Part shown: positions 47,717-56,900 of the stretch, one piece after another
Numbering within the stretch: the stretch's first letter is position 1
Layout of the letters: every line of letters starts with the position of its first letter
Source: Erigeron canadensis
Lineage: Eukaryota; Streptophyta; Magnoliopsida; Asterales; Asteraceae
DNA: 64,000 nucleotides
Direction: 5' to 3'
Assembly (NCBI RefSeq): GCF_010389155.1
Contig: NC_057763.1
Location: 36,872,645 to 36,936,644, forward strand
Translations under genes and position numbers: made by a program
The notes under the pieces: model-generated
What the model was told of the DNA's origin: nothing
The model's database searches: none
What the model saw: the letters and a program-made list of their open reading frames with translations, nothing else

Positions 47717-48680
47717 AGCTCGCCCGTAGCCTGATTCTGGAAGTGGTAATGATGCACAAAGGATGAAGTAGATTTGCACACTGCAATATCCAACTTCTGC
47801 AGATTTCCTTATGCAGGTGTGAGTCAAGTTATGGGCAAAATTCATTTTTGAAGAATGTGGTTTAAATCTTTCATCTTGTGTTAGACATTGCTTTATACTA
47901 ATTGAAGTAGAGAAATATATCTATTTCGGAAGTCGTCTCTTGTCATTCATGTATTCTAACAATGTACCGCTCATAATAGATCATATATATCAACCTTTTT
48001 GTACAACATCAATTATGTAATTCATATCTGTTTTGTATGCATTTAGTTAACGAGGTTTGTAGGTTGCAAAACGCATTAGTATAAGGATTCACTATGACAA
48101 TTTTTTCGCTAAGAGTTTTTTCTTTTTTTTTTTTTTCATTTTAAAATTTTATTTACTTCAAGGAGCAAGCCTTATCTCCAGTTTAAGTTCGATGACTCTT
48201 CCATTTTAGCGATTTACATTTCATCCCCTGACTCAATTTCATGAAGGTTAGTCCAAAGTACTAATTCAGATCTGTTTTAGTTCATTTTATTCATATTTGG
48301 GCAATTTACATATTTAGTTGTTTTTTTCGATTGCTTGATATGGTATCAATTTTGAACTTGTCACAATCAACGTTAAAAACTTCGAGTCGTGTCTTATTAA
48401 TTACTCGTGATGAGTATTTGCATGATTTATTAATATTTTTATAAGGAAAATATTATATAATGTTAACATCATGGTGATGTACTAACATCAATTTAATACA
48501 TGTTAATAGCCCCTGAAATTTTAAAGTTTGTAAAGAGAACATCATATAACTAAATTATGTTAAAATCTATAAGTTATTCCTTTTTTTGTTGAACATATGT
48601 GTCTTTTCTCGATTCAACTTAACAATTATTTTATATTTAGTATGTTTAGATTGACCATTGATTTTTATCCAAAGGTCAAG
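47717..48680. other. 3' UTR of UTP7 and intergenic DNA
   Basis: The first 200-300 bp are the likely UTP7 3' UTR. The rest is AT-rich and has no recognisable gene. Confidence 0.45.
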
Positions 48681-48681
48681 A

Positions 48682-48713
48682 TTTTCTCAACTTGACTAGT
48701 CAAGTTGAGAAAA
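48682..48713. repeat. Perfect 32-bp palindrome
   Basis: TTTTCTCAACTTGACT followed directly by AGTCAAGTTGAGAAAA, with no spacer. The flanks (AAAGGTCAAG... and ...TTTGTCC) suggest that it is the core of a small inverted-repeat element. Confidence 0.85.
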
Positions 48714-48845
48714 CTTCAAGAAATCCTTTGTCCAAAAGATGAGGATTCCATAAAGTTCTTCAATTAAAAGTAGTTCAGCAAACTATTGTCAAAGTGTCTA
48801 TATCAACAAAAAAATACTTAACCATACAATTACGATAATAGAAAA

Positions 48846-49243
48846 AATTTCATTAGATCACCCTGTGGTTTGCTGTTTTATCAATTTTCGCCCCTGTCGT
48901 TTTTTTAATTATTACTTCACCCTATGGTGACTTTTTGAATCATTAGACACCCCTCCTTTTAACGTCTGTTAATGTGTCTCCGTTACTTATCTTCCCTATA
49001 TCTATCTATCTATCTTCCCTAATTTGTTATATGATTTATATGATTTATTTAGTGGTGTAAAATTACCATTATACCCTCATGTGCATTACATGTGAGAAAG
49101 TTAATGGAGACACATTAACAGACGTTAAAAGGAGGAGTGTCTAATGAAGCAAAAAGTCACCACAAGGTGAAGTGATAATAAAAAAAATGACAGGAATAAA
49201 AATTAATAAAATAACAAGCCACAGAGTGATCTAATGAAACTTT
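48846..49243. mobile_element. Long-TIR MITE
   Basis: The ends are TTTCATTAGATCACCCTGTG on the left and, reverse-complemented, TTTCATTAGATCACTCTGTG on the right. The inverted match continues about 140 bp, including ACGTCTGTTAATGTGTCTCC against GGAGACACATTAACAGACGT. A GATAATA word lies near both edges but not exactly abutting, so the TSD is unsure. It is probably Mutator-like. It separates UTP7 from the L1-domain gene promoter. Confidence 0.7.
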
Positions 49244-49316
49244 CTCATGATAATATGTTATGAACCTCATGAGCAATAAAAAAAGTTTTAAAGATTGTCT
49301 TGATCGCATTAATGTA

Positions 49317-49386
49317 ACTAAACCGGGTTACTATACAAACTAAACCGGGCTTTGTAACTAAACCGGCTACAGTACCAACTGAACCG
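49317..49386 (+). promoter_or_regulatory. Four-copy ACTAAACCGG array and TATA region
   Basis: Copies of ACT(A/G)AACCG(G) start at 49,317, 49,339, 49,357 and 49,378, that is 18-22 bp apart. A TATA-like stretch (TTATATATATAA, 49,415-49,426) follows, then the ATG at 49,577. The even spacing, about two helical turns, suggests a cluster of protein-binding sites for the downstream gene. Confidence 0.45.
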
Positions 49387-49576
49387 ATACTGTAGCAATT
49401 CAAATTGGGAGTGTTATATATATAATGACAATTCAAAGGTATCCGTGGTAATTTGTTAGAAGTATAAGGAGTTGTGTGCAAATCACCAAAAGTTTCATAA
49501 ATACCCTAAAACCCCACTACTTTAACACACACACAAAACAAAACCCAAAACCTTGCGGCGCGGGCAATAAACAATC

Positions 49577-50362
49577 ATGGCTGCAGTAAACTCCGGCGAC
49601 AATAAAACAAACCAAAAGACCATCAAAAAAGCAGTTAATTGTCTACTAAAATGGAAGAAAACCCAAATCACCGATCAAAAAACCTCAAATCCCGATGATT
49701 TCATCTACCTTTTACTAACTTTAAAAAAAATCCCACATAAAGATTTCACAAAATCCCCTAAAGCAATACACATTCCCCACTCTTTACACACTTCGCCGGA
49801 ATCTTGCCGGAGTTGCCTCATAATCGACGACCGGCCAAAACCCAACTCCCAAAAACTCACATTTGAATTCACTGATAAAAAGATTAAATCTTTAGGAATG
49901 CCCATATCAAAAGTCTTGAAATTTTCCAAGCTTAAGTCAGATTTCAGATCATTTGATTCAAAAGTTGAACTTTTTAATACACATGATGTGTTTTTAGCTG
50001 ACCGGAGAATTGTTGGGGTGTTGCCGGAGGTTTTGGGGAAGGTATTTTATAAGAAAAAGAAAAAGATTCCGGTGCCTGTCGAATTACGGAGAGACGGGGA
50101 TTGGAAAGAGGAGATTGAAAAAGGGTTTAGGTGTTCTTTGTTATGGTTAAGTAATGGGACTTGTAGTGCTGTTAAAGTTGGTAAGTTTGATGGAATGAAT
50201 GTTGATGAGATTGTTGATAATGTAGTGGCTGCTATTAGTAATGTGGTTGAAGTTGTTCCTAAGAAATGGGGTGGGGTGAAATCTTTTCATTTGAAGTTTT
50301 TTGATTCATTGGCTTTACCTGTCTATGAGGTTCCTGAAAAAGAGGTAGTAATGGAAACTTGA
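49577..50362 (+). CDS. Ribosomal L1 domain-containing protein (RSL1D1/Utp30 type)
   Basis: A single exon of 261 codons. The body (about 15-250) is a ribosomal L1p/L10e-family fold of the divergent nucleolar type: KKAVNCLLKWKKT at the N-terminus, FIYLLLTLKKIP, the central IKSLGMPISKVLKFSKLKSD and FNTHDVFLADRRIVGVLPEV blocks, a lysine cluster (159-163, KKKKK), KIPVPVELRRDGDW, and a C-terminal AVKVGKFDGMNVDEIVDNV strand-helix unit. This matches RSL1D1 in animals and Utp30/Cic1-like proteins in yeast, which bind pre-rRNA in nucleolar pre-ribosomes. It lacks the long Lys-rich tail of animal RSL1D1. It lies 1.9 kb downstream of UTP7 on the same strand with its own TATA box and AACCGG array, so it is a separate transcription unit. 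It may be named RSL1D1-like; the exact orthologue is not settled. Confidence 0.85.
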   Translation: MAAVNSGDNKTNQKTIKKAVNCLLKWKKTQITDQKTSNPDDFIYLLLTLKKIPHKDFTKSPKAIHIPHSLHTSPESCRSCLIIDDRPKPNSQKLTFEFTDKKIKSLGMPISKVLKFSKLKSDFRSFDSKVELFNTHDVFLADRRIVGVLPEVLGKVFYKKKKKIPVPVELRRDGDWKEEIEKGFRCSLLWLSNGTCSAVKVGKFDGMNVDEIVDNVVAAISNVVEVVPKKWGGVKSFHLKFFDSLALPVYEVPEKEVVMET

Positions 50363-50920
50363 TTGTAAGTCGGGTAAACGATAAACTGTCTTTGAATGTA
50401 CGCGGCTTAACCAGTATTGTGGTGGCTTGAAGCACCAAAAAGATGTTAGTAATGGAAAAATGATTGTAAGATAGATTAAAGATGAATAGTAACTTGAGTT
50501 TTGGCTTTGTTTTGTGATTTTGTGATGTTGGTTGTTTAAGATTGTATACTAACATCTTTTTGATGCTTTTTATAAATTGTTATAATCATATTTGTGGGTT
50601 ATCATTCTGTTATTTCTATGTGTTTTAAAATATATGTTTTGGGTTATAAGCAAAGATTGATCACATCATTTATCACCATTTTATGTGCTTTTATATAGTA
50701 TTTAATATTGTTTTGAGTCATCACATATTAGCAAAAGGCTGATCATTTGATGATTTACCATTATTTTCTTGTGCTTGGCAAAGATTGATAGTCTACTGAT
50801 ATAGCAACATCTTTCTACTGATTTAGTGATTTGAGCACAAAAGTCATGACTTGTAACTTGTAAGTTATGACTTGTACAACCCAAGGCTGTAAGCTATATC
50901 CTATATAATTGGAGTAGAAG
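50363..50920. other. 3' UTR and intergenic DNA
   Basis: It holds the likely 3' UTR of the L1-domain gene, including a short direct repeat (AGTAATGGAAA...TTGATTGTAAG at about 50,347 and 50,449), then AT-rich DNA. No gene is recognised. Confidence 0.45.
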
Positions 50921-50923
50921 TTG

Positions 50924-50931
50924 CCACGTGG
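50924..50931. promoter_or_regulatory. G-box CCACGTGG
   Basis: A palindromic G-box with CACGTG core, 85 bp before the ATG of the plastid-protein gene. It is a typical bZIP/bHLH (including PIF and HY5) binding site in light-regulated plant genes. Its use here is inferred. Confidence 0.5.
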
Positions 50932-51015
50932 CCCCTTTCTTCAATATGTCACACCATCCTCTATTGAAACCTGTCATATATCCTTTGAATCTTAAAACAG
51001 ATAAAACCATCATCA

Positions 51016-51642
51016 ATGGCAACTTACCTTGTATCCCCACCTGCTACATTAATACATCAAAGTCTTGGTCATCCCACTCTAATATCATCATCCTGCTGCA
51101 CCTTTTTCAGTACTAAACAACCAACAAAACCAACACTGCTATTGATCAAAACCAATACCACTACTCGACCTACGAAACTCTACGTTTCTTCGTCTTCTTC
51201 CCCGACCAAAACGCAAACATCGCAGCAAGAAACCGTATATTTCGATGGTGGAGCACATTATGGAGACTTGGTAGCAAATCTCCTGTTGGGCTTCACTTTA
51301 GTATGGCTGCCACTCACTCTGGCTGCAGTTCTCAGAGGTTTTTTCTTACGTTATAGATTCACTAACTTACGTGTAACTGTCATTTCTGGATTAACAGGCC
51401 AAGACAGAAGTGACTTTTCTTATAAAGTGATTAAAGATGTTAAAGTTGTGCCAAGGTTTATTGGTGAATGGGGTGATGTAATTATCACTTTAAAAGATGG
51501 TACCATTGTTGATTTAAGAAGTGTTCCTAAGTTTAGAGAAATTGCCAAGTATTGTTTGTCATTAACATCTGGTTCTGTCTCTTCTTCTGATGATAATGAT
51601 GATGATTTGGAACTAAAACAGACCACTCCTAAAGGCTTTTGA
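51016..51642 (+). CDS. Chloroplast-targeted membrane protein with bacterial-PH-like domain
   Basis: A single exon of 208 codons. Residues 1-60 are Ser/Thr-rich, low in acidic residues and begin MATYLVS, a plausible chloroplast transit peptide. A membrane segment follows at about 85-108 (LVANLLLGFTLVWLPLTLAA). Residues 111-182 form a compact beta-rich domain (RYRFTNLRVTVISGL, FSYKVIKDVKVVPRFIGEWG, DVIITLKDGTIVDLRSVP, KFREIAKYCL) resembling the bacterial PH-like domain of YdbS/YdbT-type membrane proteins found in cyanobacteria and plastids. The tail is acidic and disordered. The role is not established; proteins of this shape are conserved in green plants. Transcription is perhaps light-regulated (G-box). 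Confidence 0.75.
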   Translation: MATYLVSPPATLIHQSLGHPTLISSSCCTFFSTKQPTKPTLLLIKTNTTTRPTKLYVSSSSSPTKTQTSQQETVYFDGGAHYGDLVANLLLGFTLVWLPLTLAAVLRGFFLRYRFTNLRVTVISGLTGQDRSDFSYKVIKDVKVVPRFIGEWGDVIITLKDGTIVDLRSVPKFREIAKYCLSLTSGSVSSSDDNDDDLELKQTTPKGF

Positions 51643-53650
51643 TTTATCCTTGATATATATACTTTTTTAATTTAAGTTCTGTATGTCAGATAAGTTTTTT
51701 TCTCATTCCATTTACTCAGAGAAAGGAAATTTTTGACTCTGATGTATGCTTAATTTCCATCTGTTTGGTCAAGATTAATATGTTGCTTATCCTATTGATT
51801 CTAAATTTCTGCCTTTTCATTTGATGATGTTTGAATAATTTAAGCTACCAATGTTTTCTGCAATCATCACATTCATTGATGTATGCATTAACTAAGTTAT
51901 TGAGCTTTATAAAATATATAAATCCTCTGAAATTTGTTCATTTGAGAGGGTTATCTGATAGTTAAAGCATATCGTACTTTCTTATGGTTTTAAGCGTACA
52001 AGTCCTTGTTTATACCAACACTACTTACTTCTGTTTTTGGGTAAATGAATTCAAGCTATGTGAGAAAATTCCAGCCTTTGGCTTATATACACGGCCTACT
52101 CTGTATTCCTGTAGTTGTTTCCTAGACTTTGTTAGTTTCCATCTGTTTGATCAAGATTAATTTTGCTGTTTATCAAGTTACACTTGTTGGTAAACCTGCT
52201 TTTTCATTTAAATATAATTCGGTAAGTTTCAAAAATTTCTGTAGTTGAAGCATATAATGTAATCCTCTGAAGTAGGTTACTGTGGGACTGGGGGTTATCT
52301 ACTTATCTTCAAAGATTGTAGTTGGGTTTTGAATTTTACTAGGAAACATCTTGAGTGGTCTAGGAAAAAGTGTAGAGAATGGCCACTAAAATACCTGTTA
52401 GACCGCATACATCAAAGCCAAACGATCGAATTTCCCTTGGCAGCTTGAGCATGATCCCTCTGTGGTTACCCAGGTAATCGTTTAAGCATATAAGTCCTTG
52501 TAACTTCTCTATACCAAATTACCAACACTACATCTGTTTCTGCACATGTAATAAAGCCTTGAAACTTTTGTCATTCTTGTTGGTGATTACCAAAGGTGAT
52601 ATATCATTTAATCATTCACCAACAAACTCTTGTGCTAAATTATACAAGTACTTTGAAAATTTGGACACTCGTGGGCTATCTACACTATAATGAATTTTGT
52701 TGGTTGGTTTGTGTTTTGGATTCTGATACAATATTATTCCAGATTACCAAAACTCTAATCTTAAACAACTTAACTCAACTTGAAAGATTTTTGGTGTTGT
52801 CAGTCGATACAAGTTTAAAATTACAAGAAAATAAAAAATGGTTGGTCTACTGAATCACAAAACTTGTACAACCCAGTGCTTCTGATCATAAATAGCCTTA
52901 CAATCCCAAATAAGTATGCAGCCATATCCTTTACCACTTTTTGTTTCTCAATAGGAGAGATATCAGCACTTTCTTGTAATTTCCTCGGATACTTCTGGCC
53001 TCTTTCGACTAATGATGTACTGCTATCTATCCGTTTGCAACCTCAATCTACCATTTAACTAACCACGTAGGACAATGACACCAATCTTGTGTAATGCATA
53101 AAAGGTTTCTCTTTTTTATTGATGAAACAGTTAACCACAAATTTTATGGTTTTGTAATAATAGTTTTCAACCATATGATTTCATTTTTACAAGTAAAACC
53201 GACAGCGGGGTTTAGGACTTTGGCTTTTAAGGTTGCATTAGTTCGCAAAATTTTAGAACTTAATTACAGCAGGGGCTATGCAAGAAGATAGCAGATCAGG
53301 TATAACATGAGGCATCATATGAATCCAATGCAGTAGCAGACCAATGAATCATAGGATTGCGAAAGAGGAGAGTTGGTTATAGAAATCAACAGGGTTTTGG
53401 AAAATTCCAAGATTCTAACTTGCATTGACCTCCAAAGTTGTAGCAACAATAAACTGTAAAATGACAACAAAATGTCATGTTTATTAAGGATAGTAAGTAT
53501 TAACACAATATCAAAATGATGAGTCTCTAAACTTGTGATTTGCACTCTAATGTAGCAACAATAATGTGCATCAAGGAGACAGCTAAGAAGTTAATTTCAT
53601 GTTCAAAGACAATTATAATATTGCAACTTATACATCACAGAAGTCGGAAG
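51643..53650. other. Intergenic between convergent genes; duplicated segments
   Basis: Diverged direct copies at about 51,740-52,050 and 52,135-52,560 share TTTCCATCTGTTTG(G/A)TCAAG, AATCCTCTGAA, GTTAAGC-type words and ACAAGTCCTTGT...ACCAACACTAC. A possible isolated exon lies within the second copy (52,381-52,475). The 3' UTR of the plastid gene and the terminus of SEC24 approach from each side. No intact gene is seen. Confidence 0.45.
52381..52475 (+). other. Possible isolated first exon (32 codons)
   Basis: It starts with ATGGCCACTAAAATACC and ends at a splice-donor-like CCCAG|GTAATC. The peptide begins MATKIPVRPHTSKPND and ends SLSMIPLWLPR. The opposite strand is also open through the region and reads GIMLKLPREIRSFGFDV, so the strand is uncertain. 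No following exon is found. Unrecognised. Confidence 0.25.
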
Positions 53651-53954
53651 GAGGGAATATCACTATAAATATATATAAAACAAAAAAGATAAATAGTATT
53701 GGTCACTGGTCAAACCAAACTATCTATTAAATGCTACAAGTTCACAATGCTCAAATTTAAGCTACAATATATAACCAAAAACTATAAATTCGGAACTTTG
53801 CTCAACTAGTTTTCACCAAAAATACTGGGTGGGATAACCACGCCAAAGCCGCATTTTCAACACTTTTCGAGCTTTACTTTTAATCTCGAGATCCAAATTT
53901 CTGCACACTTTACACTACCAAAGCTAGTAAATGAAACTCGAGTCCTCAACAACA

Positions 53955-56900
53955 TCAAGTCATTTTGCTTTGAATCTGCCGATGGACATGTACTAGGAAC
54001 TCAACATAGGAGAGACCACTTGGAGACTTGTCTTCCACCATGTATGAAAAGAACAGCATTCCTGAAGGGGAAAAAGGACGTTAAAAAGAGCCTAGAATGT
54101 AGAGATGGGAATAGGATAGGGTCAAAATGTGTAACTTATGTACTCGTTGGGTTGGCAAACACTTTGTACATATCTTTAATTTTGTCCAAACAAACACTGG
54201 TTGGGTATCTTAGTTACCAAACTATATTACTTTTAACTTAATTTAGAATCTACTAATTCTTAAGTGAACAGATTGAACTTGCCACTTTTACTGAACTCCA
54301 TCGTTCTTGCGAAAAAACAATAAAATAATAATTATAGTTGGTAGAAATGATCAACTGTAAACGATGTAAACAAATAGAACTGCAAAAAGAGCATAGTTTT
54401 TGCCTCTTTTTTTCTCCATGAGTGTCAATTTGGCTTTATTTTTTGCAAGAACGATTATGGTTTGAAAGCAATGGTATAACACAAAAAGAGGAAAGAAAAA
54501 CAGTTTTGATAATTATACTACCTGATGGATCTCCTTTCTTGCATAGTTTTAAGCTGCAAGAAGTAAAATAGTGTCAAGAATGAAGACGTATATAAACATG
54601 AAAGCATTCTCAATAACAAGATTGGTATTAATAAAAAAGTTTTGTTGGCCGTTCAAAAAAAAAATCTCAATAACAAATATAGTCTGATTTTGACATTTAC
54701 GACATGCAGCAACAATCATACATACCGAAGGTAGTTGCATCTTTGGCTTCTGATCTCGTTTATGACCTCGTTGAGTTTCTTCGACATAGGATTGTCGAAT
54801 TGCTGCAATACAAACTGAATACAAACATAGAAGATACTGAGCAATGGCAAAATGATAAAGAAAGCATGTGATACTGGCAAGTTTGGCTTTTTTTTGACAT
54901 TCAGACCAGATATGTTAAAATAGATGGGAGAAATGGTATTAAGTAACAGGTCAAAATTGGTTCGAAAAAATTGGATAGATTTTTGAAGTGGGTCTTATTT
55001 GTCAAAATTTTCTCTTAATATCAGAAATGACTATGGTGACAATAACTTTTAATGAAATACTAACGAGTGTACCTGAGTAGGAACCTCTTCCGCAGATGAA
55101 AAGCCAAAGAGTTGGCGTGTTGTATCAGGATCAGCAGCGCTTCCGATATAAATTAAGCAATCCTCACCATTTTCGAGGAGATAGATTCCATTTTCGTTTA
55201 CTTGTTCACTTGAAAGAGGAATAACAGCAGGAATAACAGATCCCTCTGATTCCTGAAATCCCATAAACAAAAAACTATGTAAGGCCCCATGCAGAGAATA
55301 TTAAAAGCAAATTGTAACCTTTACCTTTAAATTAAGGTCATGAATGCTTATCATCCTGGGGTAAACAAGCGGAATTGCCAATTGTGCAGAGAGAGGGAAA
55401 ACATAATTGATCCAAAATGACCGATCATCTATCCGTGCATCGGTCCGCATTCCAATACTTTTTATCAAAGCTAAAATGAACCAAATAATGAGATTAATCA
55501 TCAAGCCACATGAAAGACTGATAAAAAAAACAACTTAGAATGCCTTATATAAGCAACAGAGGTGGGGTGTACGTAAAACTAGAACCTAGATAGAATATGG
55601 AGTACCGGCCCCTGCAGCCAACAAGTTACCATGCTTAACAGTGCGTCAGTGCTTACCATTGTTGCCAAAAGATATCAATGGTAGGGAGTTGGGGCTAGCT
55701 TATTTTACTGTTGGTAACTTAAAATTTTCTAATACAATACACATTGTCGGTTGGCCCACTTTCAGTCACCCAATTCACATATTTCCTTTTAGACTAATAT
55801 ATTTATTTTGCCCAGCTAAACCATTAGAAAGAAGACTCTGACCAGACCATCCTTATATAAGTAGATTTTACACATCTGTAAAAGAAAGATATCGATGCTT
55901 GCATATAAGCCTAATGGACTACTCCTATAGTCCTATCACCAATTGGTTGTAGAATAAAACCCCATGTGGGCTTGATCAGGTCTGGGCTGAGACATCCTAC
56001 CTCGTTACATCCCACACCAGCCAACCATGAGATTGTTTAGTGGTTTATAAGTCTAGGCGTCCCCTCATCTTGCTAGGTTTTTGGAGCTACACCTAGCTCA
56101 TGGCTTAATGCAAGCCTATTACGGGATGGGTTTGCATCAATTGGTATCAGAGCCAACCCTACCTTTCGATGTTCCAACACTCGGAGTGGTGGTTTGGACC
56201 CGAATAAAAGGGTGCCAACCCAGACCAACGAGTTCGAAGTGGTAGCCTATGGAATGGTGGCCTGGACCCAAAAAAAGAGGGGTGCCAACCGTGATTAACA
56301 AGGAAGTTAGCTCTTCAAATGGGTATTGTTAAGATCCAAAATCGGCTAAGTATGGGATTGGTGGTGTTTTATAAGTTATAGGTGTCCCCTCCTCCTTTGA
56401 GCTAAATTTTTTGAGTGAGTTTTGCACCTAGCTTGTGGCTTAAATTGGGACTATTATGGGATGGTTTCGTATCAATTTATTGCAGTGTTGTCAAAGGCGA
56501 GCGCCTCTTGCGCCTAGGCGCAAAAGGCGGGCGAGGCGCACCTCCAGCGCCTGAAACCCTAGGCCCAAGTCGACCATGAAAAAGGCGATCAACAACGGTC
56601 AACTCTAGTAGTCAACGGCAATCAAATTGGTTAAATGGGTCAACATTCGACTAAATCATTCAATATCTGGCCAAATCGTGGCTAGATCTAATGTTTACCG
56701 GCCAAAATGAGTGACCATAGTTGTTTAAGAAGATAAAAGAAGAGATAGAAAATATAAAATGGGGGAAGAAGACACAGAGTAGTGACCATAGTCTAATAAT
56801 TTGAAGTTTTTGGTTGAAAAGTTTGTATTTTTTGAATGATATTTGGTTTTATAAATGACATTTGATTTTTCTTTTACTATTAGTTTTCACTATATATAAA

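Noticed and set aside
47218..47845. Antisense frames opposite the last UTP7 exon
   Set aside because: Mirror frames of a Lys-rich coding exon; no domain, and the plus-strand WD40/BING4CT reading is clear.
56143..56156. TGGTATCAGAGC as part of a tRNA gene
   Set aside because: It is only the 12-nt primer-binding complement after an LTR; no cloverleaf surrounds it.
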